Positions 17,896 to 27,472 of a stretch of DNA of 64,000 nucleotides are shown piece by piece (position 1 is the first letter of the stretch; each line of letters opens with the position of its first letter). Position numbers and translations under genes: made by a program. The stretch covers positions 3,100,001-3,164,000 of the forward strand of contig NZ_CP042432.1 of assembly GCF_008033235.1 (NCBI RefSeq), written 5' to 3'. The notes under the pieces were generated by a model that saw only the letters and a list, made by a program, of their open reading frames with translations, searched no databases and was not told the origin of the DNA. The DNA is from Anseongella ginsenosidimutans (GTDB lineage Bacteria > Bacteroidota > Bacteroidia > Sphingobacteriales > Sphingobacteriaceae).

Positions 17896-19314
17896 ATGAT
17901 GATGACTACTCCGGGTGATTCACAGCCGCAGCCTTCGTTCTGGCAAGATCTGAAGAGCGCTATCAAAGGTACTGAAGCGGATTATACACAGATCCCGCTC
18001 GGCCGGGCAATTTTCCTGCTTGCTGTGCCGATGATCCTTGAACTGGTAATGGAATCGACATTTGCGATTGTAGACATTTATTTCGTAGGTAAGCTTGGCG
18101 CATCCGCGGTATCGGTCGTTGGATTGACGGAGACCTACCTGTACCTGCTGTATTCAGTAGCAATGGGACTCGCAACCGCTGTTACGGCCATTGTGGCCAG
18201 GAGAGTGGGGGAAAAGAAGGCAAAGGACGCCGGTGCAGTAGCCGTTCAATCCATCTTTATCGCCCTTATCGCCTCACTTCCTTTCGCTGTCGGGGGAATA
18301 TTTTTTCCGAAGGAACTGCTGGGGCTCATGGGCGCCGATCAGTGGGGCATTGAGAATGGTTACCGCTATACGCAATGGATGCTTGGGGGAAATGTCATCG
18401 TTGTGCTGCTTTTCTTGCTGAATGCTGTTTTCCGGGGAGCGGGAGATGCCGCTATTGCCATGCGTGTCCTCTGGATAGCGAATGGCGTGAATATATTACT
18501 GGACCCCCTGCTTATCTTTGGCTGGGGCCCATTCCCCGCACTTGGTATTGAAGGTGCGGCCATTGCGACCAATATAGGGCGGGGAGTTGGCGTGATTATC
18601 CAGCTTTGGCTACTGTTTAAGGGTGGAAAGCATATCCGGGCCACCATGTCCCAGCTTTACTGGGACGGCAAGACGATGCTGGCCATTCTGCGCACCTCCG
18701 CGGGAGGGATCGGGCAAATGATCGTTTCCATGACTTCCTGGATTTTCCTGATGCGTATTCTTGCCGGGGTAGGCAGCGAAGCCGTCGCCGGAGCCACCAT
18801 CGCACTGCGCGTAATGATGTTTACCATGATGCCCGCCTGGGGATTATCAAACGCCGCCGCCACACTCGTAGGGCAGAACCTGGGCGCCGGCCACCCCGAA
18901 CGGGCGGAATCCGCCGTATGGAAGATAGGATTATACAATATGATTTTCCTGGTAGCGGTGTCCTTCTTCTACTTTTTTTATAATGATTCGCTGATGCAGA
19001 TTTTTACGGGAGATGATCGCGTAATAACTATCGGGGCGGAATGGCTGAGAATATTGTCATATTCCTTTTTTGTATATGGCTGGTGGATGGTATCGGTACA
19101 GGCTTTCAATGGCGCCGGTGACACCAGAACGCCCACTCTGATCAATCTCGTTTTTTTCTGGCTGATCCAGATTCCTTTATCTTATTTTCTTGCGATCTAT
19201 CTTGACCTGGAGCATTCCGGCGTATTTTGGGGCGTATTTGTTTCCGAAACTTCTGTGGGCCTGTTTACCCTTTGGCTGTTTAAAAAAGGCCGCTGGAAAA
19301 CGGTTCGCGTATAA
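17896..19314 (+). CDS. MATE family multidrug/sodium antiporter
   Basis: A polytopic protein of about 470 residues with two homologous six-helix halves. Family marks are the PMILELVMESTFAIVDIYFVG entry (cut here to landmarks PMILELVM and DIYFVG), GLTETYLYLLYS, and in the second half the GAGDTRTP loop before the LINLVFFW helix. It should export cationic drugs or metabolites against Na+ or H+. The open frame begins at 17836, but that stretch is a random hydrophobic extension upstream of the promoter box, so one of the ATGs at 17896-17902 is the start. Confidence 0.9.
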   Translation: MMMTTPGDSQPQPSFWQDLKSAIKGTEADYTQIPLGRAIFLLAVPMILELVMESTFAIVDIYFVGKLGASAVSVVGLTETYLYLLYSVAMGLATAVTAIVARRVGEKKAKDAGAVAVQSIFIALIASLPFAVGGIFFPKELLGLMGADQWGIENGYRYTQWMLGGNVIVVLLFLLNAVFRGAGDAAIAMRVLWIANGVNILLDPLLIFGWGPFPALGIEGAAIATNIGRGVGVIIQLWLLFKGGKHIRATMSQLYWDGKTMLAILRTSAGGIGQMIVSMTSWIFLMRILAGVGSEAVAGATIALRVMMFTMMPAWGLSNAAATLVGQNLGAGHPERAESAVWKIGLYNMIFLVAVSFFYFFYNDSLMQIFTGDDRVITIGAEWLRILSYSFFVYGWWMVSVQAFNGAGDTRTPTLINLVFFWLIQIPLSYFLAIYLDLEHSGVFWGVFVSETSVGLFTLWLFKKGRWKTVRV

Positions 19315-19326
19315 AGCAGGGGAGGC

Positions 19327-20060
19327 TTAGGCAAAAGCGGTATACACAAGATAGCCCGCGATCAGCGCAAGCCCGAAATACACATACCGGAAGAATGAGT
19401 CACTGTTCAGTTTATGGTTTAAATACCTTCCGAGGAATAAGGCAGGGATGGCGGCAGGCAATGAAACCAGGAAATAAGTGAATACTTCCGCCGTCATAAG
19501 GCCCTTGACGGCATAGCCAGCTACACCAAGGATGCTTGCCGGTAAGAAATAGGCCTGCAGCGTAGCCCGGAAATGTTTACTGCTCCATTTCCTCATGTTT
19601 CCATATACCACCAGCGGGGGCCGTTCAGGCCGTACGCTCCGCCAAAGACCCCTGAGAAGAAACCGCAGGCAAACAACCAGAACATATTATCCTTTTTCAG
19701 TTCAAGCGATTTCTTTTCAAAAAGGGAATAAACCGAATAAAACAAAATTAGCATACCCAACCCCAGCTTGACAAGGAAATCGTTGCCATAAACAAGCAAG
19801 GCCAATCCCAGAGGAATTCCGGGTATCGCGAACAGAATTAACCATTTGGCACTATTGAAATGGATTTTCCGGTGGTCCTGCGCTACAACAACCAATGCAA
19901 TAAAGATGGACAAAAGCACCGAAAGCGGCACCGCCGTTTCTACCGGAATGAACTGGATCAATAAGGGCACCGCAACCAGCGATTCCCCGAAGCCAAAGGT
20001 GGAACGCACCAGCGTAGCAATGAAACTGGTGAGAAGAATGTAGAAGAAGATACTGTCCAT
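19327..20060 (-). CDS. TauE/SafE family membrane protein, with a one-base frameshift
   Basis: Putative sulfite/organosulfonate exporter or anion permease of the TauE/SafE (DUF81) family. The N-terminal piece (20060-19593) has VRSTFGFGESLVAVPLL (family helix-loop) and GFFSGVFGGAYGLNGP; the C-terminal piece (19611-19327) has HFRATLQAYFLP and the final helices. The family motif after the second repeat is GLNGPPLVVYGN; here the frame breaks at a run of five G on the plus strand (19616-19620). One added base restores exactly that motif and a 244-residue protein of normal length. Two repeats of about four helices are then visible. Confidence 0.85.
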
Positions 20061-20135
20061 TAGCAGGGAAAGATAAGGATATGGAAATTACCAGGGAATT
20101 ACCGTATCTTGTTTTTACTAAACAAAGCGAGAAAA

Positions 20136-21287
20136 ATGCTAAGACCTGTCCTTTTTTTATTTTTTCTTCCCGTTTGCATGTTCATATTCCCGCAGGGATT
20201 GCTGGCGCAGGAATCTGACGCCAATGAGCGTCCATTTCTGGTGCCATTCCGGGTCGAAGGCAAATGGGGGATGATGGATACGCTGGGGAATGAAGTGAAA
20301 GCTCCCGGCTTCTGCAAACACATAGATGTCCGGGACGATTTTTCCTATTATGTGATCACCGGCCTTTCCGACACCCCTGCCTGCTGGCTAATGGATTCCC
20401 GTACCGGGGACCGGATAAACCTGGGGGTGCTAAGGTCTGCGGCTCCCTTGCTGGAAATAGATAATACGTTGTTTTATCAATTTGAAAAAGATAACAAGAT
20501 CGTTATTGCCTCGCCAAATAGCCGGAAAAAGTATGTACTTGATGCGCGTTACCGGGAAATAAGCGCTTTCAGAATTTACGACCGGGAGGGAGAAAGAGAG
20601 GCTTTATTTCTAGTGGCTTATGATAAGGACAGCACCGGTTCCATTCTATCGGCGTCCGGCAACTTCAAAAAGGTTAAACAGGTGCCGCCCTTCAGGAGAA
20701 TGGAATTGGTAAGCAGAATAGCAGCAGAAGATGATCCGAGGGCATCTTTCCCGGTAGGGTTTGCGGTTGAAACCCTGAACCAGGGAACCGAAAACGGGAC
20801 GAACTGGAATGCCCGGCTGTTCGATTTCCGGTTAGTTGACATGGGAACCGTTCCAGTTACTGATTCGGCGCTGACCGTCATGTTTGGGATAACTATGGTG
20901 ACACAGGACAATGCGCTGGTACGCATCAGCCCGGGCGGCGGGATTATTAAAAACGGTTTAGACGGAGATCAAAGCATAAAACTGAACCAGGAGTTTGCCA
21001 TCAAATGGACCCATAAAAAGACCGTAACATCCGCTTTTAACTACGTGTATTACCTGGTTCACAAACAAGCCAATAACAACCTCAGGGAATTGGTATCAAA
21101 TAAGGACGCCCGGTTCGACTGGGTATCCGATCGCGGTGAAAAGCTGATCTCCATATGGTTCAAGGAGGGGGAAAACCGGTTTAAAGCCTATTTCGATTAC
21201 AATGGCGCTGCTCTGCCTAAACATAAACTAATGATCCCTGCAAAATACTACAAAGGAGAAGAGATGCAGCCTTACCTGCTCCGGTAG
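20136..21287 (+). CDS. Secreted protein with WG-repeat-like start, function unknown
   Basis: A 383-residue protein from the ATG at 20136; an upstream TTG at 20109 is less likely. The N-terminus is a signal peptide (about 1-25, ending LLAQE). The next part reads VPFRVEGKWGMMDTLGNEV, which has the form of one WG beta-repeat (…GKWG..D..G..), and further degenerate strands follow. The remainder has no motif I recognise and no transmembrane segment. It is probably periplasmic or surface-exposed. Neighbouring genes give no hint. Confidence 0.65.
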   Translation: MLRPVLFLFFLPVCMFIFPQGLLAQESDANERPFLVPFRVEGKWGMMDTLGNEVKAPGFCKHIDVRDDFSYYVITGLSDTPACWLMDSRTGDRINLGVLRSAAPLLEIDNTLFYQFEKDNKIVIASPNSRKKYVLDARYREISAFRIYDREGEREALFLVAYDKDSTGSILSASGNFKKVKQVPPFRRMELVSRIAAEDDPRASFPVGFAVETLNQGTENGTNWNARLFDFRLVDMGTVPVTDSALTVMFGITMVTQDNALVRISPGGGIIKNGLDGDQSIKLNQEFAIKWTHKKTVTSAFNYVYYLVHKQANNNLRELVSNKDARFDWVSDRGEKLISIWFKEGENRFKAYFDYNGAALPKHKLMIPAKYYKGEEMQPYLLR

Positions 21288-21309
21288 CTGCCGCTCTGGC
21301 TTATTTTTG

Positions 21310-21385
<76 letters not shown>

Positions 21386-21439
21386 AGTAATTAACGATAA
21401 GGAGCGGCAAAGATAGAAATTTTCGGACTGGTTTGAAAA

Positions 21440-21565
21440 TTATACGCGATGCTTCCGTTGTTTTCTTTCCTTTCGCATTTGCTTTTGGTGAGGGCTTGGG
21501 TATAACAATAATGCTAATCCCGCAATAAGCATAATAAGTATAATGGAGATTTCTACAATTCCCAT
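21440..21565 (-). CDS. Possible 41-residue single-pass membrane microprotein
   Basis: A short frame from ATG at 21565 to TAA at 21440 encodes MGIVEISIILIMLIAGLALL as its first 20 residues, one transmembrane helix, followed by a short Pro-Ser-Pro turn and a strongly basic tail (KQMRKERKQRKHR). A hydrophobic helix plus a positive tail is the usual form of real bacterial microproteins. No ribosome site or promoter was identified, and no homologue is recalled, so it may be chance. Confidence 0.4.
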   Translation of the reverse strand: MGIVEISIILIMLIAGLALLLYPSPHQKQMRKERKQRKHRV

Positions 21566-21650
21566 GAGAATTTTTAAGATATTTATTTTTACCTGCTATT
21601 AGTTAACGGTAAAAGCCTTAAAAATTATATAACGGAAGCTGAACTATTTT

Positions 21651-22523
21651 TCATCCGGCTGATTCGGGTACTTTCAGGCCGGCGGAAAAGGTTTCATTTA
21701 GTTTCTTTATGAAGTAAGCTGAAAGGAGTGGAGATTCTTTTTCAACATTCTGGTGGACAAAGAAATAAAGCGTTTGAAGGCCTGCGCTGCGCCAGTCTTT
21801 GATGCGCTCCAGCCAACTGTCCAGGCGCGAATAGTCGGTAGAATGGTTGGCTCCCACATAGCGAATGAAGGCAGTGGGGCTGGTCAGCCGCATATGCAGC
21901 ATGTCCCTTCTTCCGGCGGTGTCTACAATAATATTCGTCTTTCCCTGGCCTTCCAGCAGCTGATAAAATTGCTCAGCGGCGTCTCTATCGGTAAACCACT
22001 CCGTATTTCGCATTTCCACGGCCAGCGGGATAGCCGGGGGATAGTTTTTGACAAATGTTACCAGGCGTTCAATATCTTTCGGCTTAAAATTATCGTGCAT
22101 TTGCAGAAAGCTCATTCCAAGCTTTTCTTCGAAATTGCTGATGGCGTCGCAGAAGGCTTCCACGGGTTCCTGCACATTGATAAGCCGCTTAAAGTGACTG
22201 ATCGTATTGGGTATTTTGGGAAAGAACCGGAAGTTTTCCGGCGTCTTGCTTTTCCAGGTTTCCACCTGCGCGCGGTCGGGAGAATTATAAAAGGTGGCAT
22301 TCAGCTCAATGGAGTTGAACTGGCTGGCATAATAAGAGAGTTCATCCTTGGTGCCCCTGGGGTAAAACCCTTTCAGGTCCTGCCGGTTCCATTTGGCGCA
22401 GCCTACATAAATTTCAAAAGGCTGCTTGTTTTTATGGGCTTTGAGTACCCGCTTCGTATCCGGATGGTCAGCCGGAAGGCTGAAATCTATTTCTCCGGGA
22501 TTATCTACCGTGCCGAACTTCAT
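21651..22523 (-). CDS. DUF72 (YecE-like) family protein
   Basis: A 290-residue TIM-barrel protein of the DUF72 family. Landmarks are YVGCAKWNRQDLKGFYP near the start, the ELNATFYNSP strand, FRFFPKIPNTISH, and LAVEMRNTEWF. The family has a TIM-barrel structure but no agreed enzymatic role; a link to nucleic-acid or sugar-phosphate chemistry has been suggested from context only. It is divergent from rnr, with about 100 bases between them. Confidence 0.88.
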   Translation of the reverse strand: MKFGTVDNPGEIDFSLPADHPDTKRVLKAHKNKQPFEIYVGCAKWNRQDLKGFYPRGTKDELSYYASQFNSIELNATFYNSPDRAQVETWKSKTPENFRFFPKIPNTISHFKRLINVQEPVEAFCDAISNFEEKLGMSFLQMHDNFKPKDIERLVTFVKNYPPAIPLAVEMRNTEWFTDRDAAEQFYQLLEGQGKTNIIVDTAGRRDMLHMRLTSPTAFIRYVGANHSTDYSRLDSWLERIKDWRSAGLQTLYFFVHQNVEKESPLLSAYFIKKLNETFSAGLKVPESAG

Positions 22524-22623
22524 AACGTAAAAGTATTCAATTTAGGTGAATGCGCAAATAGCTCACTTTATGGTTGTGCTTCTGCAGGGGATATGCTAAT
22601 TTGCAGATCAAAGAACAGATGGA

Positions 22624-24762
22624 ATGGCGAATAAGAGTAAACAATTGAAGGGCCTCAAGCAGGTTTTTACTCAGTTGGTAATTAATATTTTAGCGAAAAG
22701 CTCCGGCAAATCGCTTAATTATAAGCAGGTGAGTTCAGCGCTGAATATCACTGATGCTGAAACGCGGGAAGTGATCCTGGAGATACTCAAGGATGAAGCA
22801 AAGGAGGGAACGTTCAGGGAAGTTTCGAAAGGAAAGTTCCAGATCAGCGATATGAAAACTTACGTGACCGGTGTGATTGACATGACAGCAACCGGTTCTG
22901 CCTATGTTGTTTCCGATGAATTGGAGGACGATGTCTTCATCGCTCCCCGTAAACTCCGGAATGCCCTGCATAAGGATAAAGTAAAGGTATTTGTTTACGA
23001 ACGAAAGGGGGGCAAAAAGCAAATAGAAGGGGAGGTGGTGGAGATCCTTGAGCGGTCTAAAAAGACGTTTACCGGGCAGCTCGTCGTTTCAAAGAATTTT
23101 GCTTTCCTGGAACCGGATGACCGGAAGATGCTGCACGATATTTTTATCCCGCTTGAGAACAGCAAGGGAGGAAAAGACGGGCAGAAAGCCGTAGCCCGTA
23201 TTACTCAATGGCCGGAAGGTGCGAAAAACCCGGTGGGGGAGATCGTGGAGATATTGGGAAGCCCGGGCGAGAACAATACCGAAATGAATGCTATTCTGGC
23301 CGATTTCGGATTTGCGACGTCTTACCCGGAATCAGGAATCAGGGAAGCGGAAGCTTTTGACGGCAAAATTCCTTCCGGAGAGATCAAAAACCGCCGTGAC
23401 TTCAGGAAAATAACCACCTTTACCATTGACCCGGCCGATGCAAAAGACTTTGACGACGCTATTTCTTTCCGCAAACTTGAAAACGGAAATTATGAGATAG
23501 GCGTCCATATTGCTGACGTTACCTATTATGTCAAGCCCGGATCGGAGCTTGACCGGGAGGCGGAAGAGCGGGGCACTTCCGTTTATTTGGTTGACCGGGT
23601 GATTCCCATGCTTCCCGAGCGGCTTTCCAATGATCTTTGTTCATTGGTGCCTAAGCAGGATCGCTTGTGCTTTGCCGCTGTATTTGAACTGGATGATAAA
23701 GCCCGCGTTCTCAATGAATGGTTCGGGCGTACGGTTATTCATTCCAACCGGAGATTCAGTTATGAAGAGGCCCAGATGGTCCTGGATACCGGAAAAGGAG
23801 ATTTCGCCGGTGAACTGCTGAAGCTGAACGAACTGGCTTATATTCTGCGCGAACAGCGCTTTAAGAATGGGGCCATTAACTTCGAAACCACGGAGGTGAA
23901 ATTTCGCCTTGACGAAAAAGGCGTTCCCCTGGGCGTATACGTGAAGGAACGTAAAGACACACATAAGCTTATTGAAGATTTTATGCTACTGGCAAACCGC
24001 CTGGTGGCCCGCTTTATAGGAACCCGGGGCAAAGGCAAGAATAAGCCTCCCTTCGTGTACCGGAGCCATGATGCGCCTGATGCGGAAAATATTGCCACAT
24101 TTGCCCAGTTTGCGGAAAAATTCGGATATAAGATCAGTACGAAATCCACCCGTGAGATTTCCCGTTCCCTTAATTTTTTAATGGAAGATGTCGTGGGCAG
24201 GAAAGAGCAGAACGTACTTACGCACCTGGCCATCCGGGCGATGTCCAAGGCAAAGTACACCACGAAGCAAACCAGCCACTACGGATTGGCTTTCGATTAT
24301 TATACACACTTTACTTCGCCCATCAGGCGGTATCCCGATGTCATGGTTCACCGGCTGCTTGCGCATTACCTTGACGGCGGGAAACCCGTAGACGCCGCTG
24401 AGCTGGAGCCGCGCTGCGTACATGCTTCCGAAATGGAAAAGCGGGCGGCGGATGCCGAACGTGCCTCGGTTAAATATAAACAGGCGGAATACCTTCAGGA
24501 TAACGTAGGAGAGGTTTACCAGGGCGTTATTTCCGGGCTCACGGAATGGGGAATGTATGTGGAGATCATAGAAAACAAATGCGAGGGTATGGTGCGCCTG
24601 AGGGAAATAGACGATGATTTTTACGTGCTGGATGAAAAGAACTACTGCCTTATCGGGCAGCGGAAAAAGAAAAAGTACCAGCTTGGCGATGAAGTGAAGG
24701 TCCGTGTTAAAAATGTAAATTTAGTAAAACGGCAGATCGATTTTAAAATCGTCATGCAGTAA
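22624..24762 (+). CDS. rnr: Ribonuclease R
   Basis: Processive 3'-5' exoribonuclease that degrades structured RNA in the cytoplasm. The 712-residue protein shows an N-terminal helix-turn-helix-like part (residues about 15-75), two cold-shock domains, the RNB catalytic domain with TIDPADAKDFDDAI (four conserved Asp for Mg2+) and ERGTSVYLVDRVIPMLPERLSN landmarks, the HYTHFTSPIRRYPD-type block, and a C-terminal S1 domain ending in RQIDFKIV. Length is typical. A possible promoter (TTG, 20 bases, TAATTTG) lies upstream. The prenyl-synthase gene follows after 8 bases, so they share a transcript. Confidence 0.96.
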   Translation: MANKSKQLKGLKQVFTQLVINILAKSSGKSLNYKQVSSALNITDAETREVILEILKDEAKEGTFREVSKGKFQISDMKTYVTGVIDMTATGSAYVVSDELEDDVFIAPRKLRNALHKDKVKVFVYERKGGKKQIEGEVVEILERSKKTFTGQLVVSKNFAFLEPDDRKMLHDIFIPLENSKGGKDGQKAVARITQWPEGAKNPVGEIVEILGSPGENNTEMNAILADFGFATSYPESGIREAEAFDGKIPSGEIKNRRDFRKITTFTIDPADAKDFDDAISFRKLENGNYEIGVHIADVTYYVKPGSELDREAEERGTSVYLVDRVIPMLPERLSNDLCSLVPKQDRLCFAAVFELDDKARVLNEWFGRTVIHSNRRFSYEEAQMVLDTGKGDFAGELLKLNELAYILREQRFKNGAINFETTEVKFRLDEKGVPLGVYVKERKDTHKLIEDFMLLANRLVARFIGTRGKGKNKPPFVYRSHDAPDAENIATFAQFAEKFGYKISTKSTREISRSLNFLMEDVVGRKEQNVLTHLAIRAMSKAKYTTKQTSHYGLAFDYYTHFTSPIRRYPDVMVHRLLAHYLDGGKPVDAAELEPRCVHASEMEKRAADAERASVKYKQAEYLQDNVGEVYQGVISGLTEWGMYVEIIENKCEGMVRLREIDDDFYVLDEKNYCLIGQRKKKKYQLGDEVKVRVKNVNLVKRQIDFKIVMQ

Positions 24763-24770
24763 GCGCGAAG

Positions 24771-25745
24771 ATGTATTCTTTTAAAGAACTGCAGCATATC
24801 GTAGATACTGCTATTAAAAAAAGCGTTTACCCCGGCTACCTTCCGGAGTTATACGATCCTATTACCTATATCATGAGCCTGGAAGGCAAACGGCTGCGGC
24901 CCTGCCTGGTGTTGATGGGCTGCAATCTTTTCAGCGAAGACATTGGCGCGGCGGTCAACCCTGCTCTGTCTGTTGAACTGTTCCATAATTTCACCCTGAT
25001 GCATGACGATATCATGGATAAGGCTCCCCTGCGAAGGGGCGCTCCTACCGTGCATCGCAAATGGAATCCGAATACCGCAATTCTTTCCGGCGACGTAATG
25101 CTGGTGGAGGCCTATAAGCTTATGGCGAAGGTAAGTCCGGGCTACCTGGAAAAAGTGCTGGATATTTTCAGCCGGACGGCCGCCCTGGTTTGCGAAGGAC
25201 AGCAACTTGATATGAATTTTGAAAAGCAGGAGTTGGTAAACATTCAGGCTTACCTGCAAATGATCGAACTAAAAACGGCGGTGCTGCTCGGCGCCAGCCT
25301 GAAAATAGGCGCTGTTACCGGCGGAGCTGCGAATCACGAAGCGGAAGAGCTATACGGCTTCGGAAAGAACCTGGGAATTGCCTTTCAGTTGCAGGATGAT
25401 TACCTGGACCTTTACGGCAACCCTGAAAAATTTGGCAAACAGGTAGGAGGGGACGTGCTTGCCAATAAGAAAACCTACCTGTTGATAAAAGCGTTTGAGC
25501 TGGCCGGGCCGGAAGAAGAAAAGACACTCAGGAAATGGCTAAGGCCGGATGCCCCACGGCCGGAAGAAAAAGTCAGCGAAGTGAAGAAGGTCTTTGATGC
25601 GCTTGGTATTCCGGAAAAGATCAGAGAAGAAACGGCATTGTTCACCAGCCGGGCTTTTACCCACCTTGACCAGGTTGCCGTACCTGCGGAGAAAAAATAC
25701 ATCCTCTGCGATTTCGCAGAAAAACTGCTTCGGCGGGAAAAGTAG
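24771..25745 (+). CDS. Polyprenyl (trans-isoprenyl) diphosphate synthase
   Basis: Condenses isopentenyl diphosphate onto an allylic primer to make the isoprenoid chain for menaquinone or carrier lipids. At 324 residues it has both Asp-rich motifs: LMHDDIMD (first, in helix D, about residues 80-87) and FQLQDDYLD (second, about 204-212), plus GKRLRPCL near the start. The residues just before the first Asp motif, which set chain length, are LFHNFTL; chain length cannot be fixed by eye (farnesyl, geranylgeranyl or octaprenyl). It is followed by a strong bidirectional terminator. Confidence 0.92.
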   Translation: MYSFKELQHIVDTAIKKSVYPGYLPELYDPITYIMSLEGKRLRPCLVLMGCNLFSEDIGAAVNPALSVELFHNFTLMHDDIMDKAPLRRGAPTVHRKWNPNTAILSGDVMLVEAYKLMAKVSPGYLEKVLDIFSRTAALVCEGQQLDMNFEKQELVNIQAYLQMIELKTAVLLGASLKIGAVTGGAANHEAEELYGFGKNLGIAFQLQDDYLDLYGNPEKFGKQVGGDVLANKKTYLLIKAFELAGPEEEKTLRKWLRPDAPRPEEKVSEVKKVFDALGIPEKIREETALFTSRAFTHLDQVAVPAEKKYILCDFAEKLLRREK

Positions 25746-25779
25746 GCGGAATGGACAAGACAAGGAAACGGACAAAAAT

Positions 25780-25830
25780 AAAACCGGGCTTCTTCTGCAA
25801 TCTTTGATCGCGGTGAAGAAACCCGGTTTT
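25780..25830. terminator. Bidirectional intrinsic terminator
   Basis: AAAACCGGG...CTTCTT (25780-25794) pairs with AAGAAACCCGGTTTT (25816-25830); the stem is A-rich on the 5' side and T-rich on the 3' side on both strands. It separates the convergent prenyl-synthase and rpmA genes and can serve both. Confidence 0.8.
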
Positions 25831-25879
25831 GTTTAGAAGCAACTTCGGGCCGGAGGCCTTGGTTGTTCTTCGGTATGAA

Positions 25880-26596
25880 TTATTTTCCGCCTTTCAATTC
25901 GTCCTGCAGTTTCTGCAGCTCATCCCATTTGCCTTCGGCAGCAAGAGAAGCCTGATGCGGCCAGGTGCCGGGATCATGGCTGCTGAACTGGCTTCCGGCT
26001 TCATCCAGGATCTTTTTAATGTCTTCCGCAGAGGCTTTTGACATCTTTTCGAAAGAGTCTACACCAGCGGCAACGAGTACGTCAGCGATCTTGGGGCCAA
26101 CGCCTTCGATCTTTTTCAGGTCATCAGCTTTGGCTGCTTTCTTTGAGGCCTTTGGTTTTTCTTCGCTCTTTGCAGCTGCGGGAGCCGCTTCTTCAGAGGA
26201 AGCTTCATCTGCCGGGGCCGGTGCAGCTTTTTTTGCTGCTTTTGGCTTTTCTTCGGCAGCTGCCGGAGCCGCTGCAGCTTTTTTCGCCGAAGCAGTTTTT
26301 TTAGGTGCTGCAGGCTTGCTGGCCGCATCTTCAGGAGCTGCTACAAGCGGCAATACCGATACGAAGGTCTTGTCTTCTGCACCTTTTCTGAAAAGAACCG
26401 TGCCGTCAACCAAGGCAAAAAGGGTGTGATCCCTGCCAATGCCTACATTTTTTCCCGGGTGATGCCTGGTGCCTCGCTGACGGACAATGATATTGCCAGC
26501 AATGGCAGCCTGTCCTCCGAATATTTTTACACCTAAGCGTTTACTATGTGATTCGCGTCCGTTCTTTGAACTACCGACGCCTTTTTTATGTGCCAT
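25880..26596 (-). CDS. rpmA: Ribosomal protein L27 with a long linker and helix-hairpin-helix tail
   Basis: Residues 1-84 are a normal bacterial L27 ([16 protein letters not shown] start, [19 protein letters not shown], ending FVSVLP), which sits near the peptidyl-transferase centre. Standard L27 ends here at about 85 residues. This protein goes on to 238: a low-complexity Ala-Lys-Pro-Glu linker (about 86-157), a helix-hairpin-helix domain with [21 protein letters not shown] (158 onward) and a C-terminal part with [16 protein letters not shown]. In other Bacteroidota I recall this kind of tail on L21, not L27. The frame is continuous with no stop or frameshift. It follows rplU by 19 bases and shares its promoter. 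Confidence 0.92.
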   Translation of the reverse strand: MAHKKGVGSSKNGRESHSKRLGVKIFGGQAAIAGNIIVRQRGTRHHPGKNVGIGRDHTLFALVDGTVLFRKGAEDKTFVSVLPLVAAPEDAASKPAAPKKTASAKKAAAAPAAAEEKPKAAKKAAPAPADEASSEEAAPAAAKSEEKPKASKKAAKADDLKKIEGVGPKIADVLVAAGVDSFEKMSKASAEDIKKILDEAGSQFSSHDPGTWPHQASLAAEGKWDELQKLQDELKGGK

Positions 26597-26615
26597 GTTT
26601 TAATCAATAAAAACG

Positions 26616-26927
26616 TTAAACGTTAATGTTCTCAATCTGAATTTTGGTGAAAAATTGACGGTGACCGTTCTTTTTCTTGTAACCTTTTCTTCTTTTCTTT
26701 TTGAAAACGATCACTTTATCGCCCTTCAGGTGAGAGACGATCTTGGCAGATATTTTCGCGCCCTTTACTGTAGGGGCGCCAACGGTTACTTTTCCGTCAT
26801 TATCAACCAGTAATACGTCGTCAAATTCAATACTAGCGCCCTCGTCTCCCTGCAGCCTGTGTACAAAGAGATGCTGGTCTTTTGCAACTTTAAACTGTTG
26901 CCCGGCTATATTTACTATTGCGTACAT
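26616..26927 (-). CDS. rplU: Ribosomal protein L21
   Basis: A 103-residue large-subunit protein that binds 23S rRNA. It has the family blocks [29 protein letters not shown] and the basic [17 protein letters not shown] end with FTKIQI. Length is normal, with no C-terminal extension, in contrast to the downstream L27. First gene of the rplU-rpmA operon. Confidence 0.97.
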   Translation of the reverse strand: MYAIVNIAGQQFKVAKDQHLFVHRLQGDEGASIEFDDVLLVDNDGKVTVGAPTVKGAKISAKIVSHLKGDKVIVFKKKRRKGYKKKNGHRQFFTKIQIENINV

Positions 26928-26952
26928 AAATTATGTGTTTTTAAACGAGGCG

Positions 26953-26983
26953 CAAACTTAAGGATTATTCCCGATTAAATCAA
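26953..26983 (-). promoter_or_regulatory. Promoter of rplU-rpmA
   Basis: On the minus strand TTG (26983-26981), 20 bases, then TAAGTTTG (26960-26953), an exact TAnnTTTG box, 25 bases before the rplU ATG. Both elements and the spacing fit the phylum's primary sigma factor. It overlaps the last codons of the upstream gene. Confidence 0.75.
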
Positions 26984-27472
26984 TTGTTCTCCAGCTTCTT
27001 TTTCATGTTGGATTCGATGAAGGCAATAATCCGTTCGATCTTATCTTTATAACGTCTTTCCCCCGGTAATTGGTCTCGTAAGCGACTTTATACTGTTTGC
27101 GCTCATAAATGGCGTCTATGGTATAAACGCCGGTTGTGCTGTCGGCAGAACCTTCATTCTGCATCTCGTGGGGCATTTCAAAGAAGTTATTGGTATAAAG
27201 TATCCGGTGAAACTCCTGTAATTCATCGCTGCTAAAGGAAATTGTATCTTTAACTGCCCCCCTGCCGGGCAGCAGGTAGTCTACCGTTCCTTTGGCAATG
27301 TCAATATGCGCTTCCCTGCCCCCGGAGCGATGAAGTCAACCTTTATCGTTTGGAAATCCTCGAATTTAAAAGGTGCTTTCCGGATCATTTCTCCATAATA
27401 ATAGCCGCAATACACCAAAAAGGGTACTACTACCATAACAAAGAGGTAGATCTTTTTAAACCTTGGACTCAT
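26980..27472 (-). CDS. Small membrane-anchored protein of unknown function, two frameshifts
   Basis: Not recognised. The start at 27472 overlaps the trxB stop by four bases (ATGA), so it is coupled to trxB. It opens with a membrane anchor (about residues 8-26). The visible frame stops after 63 residues, but one base added at the five-C run 27319-27323 continues the frame, and one more at the five-C run 27060-27064 gives a sensible end (ERRYKDKIERIIAFIESN..KKKLENN), for 164 residues in total. The soluble part alternates strands (VDYLLPGRGAV, DTISFSSDELQEF, YTIDAIYERKQYKVAYETN). It may be periplasmic. Both breaks are probably sequence errors. Confidence 0.6.

Noticed and set aside
25965-26429. 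Plus-strand frames opposite the L27 extension
   Set aside because: Their Ala/Phe/Leu-rich content is the reverse complement of the Ala-Lys linker; no promoter or homology supports them.
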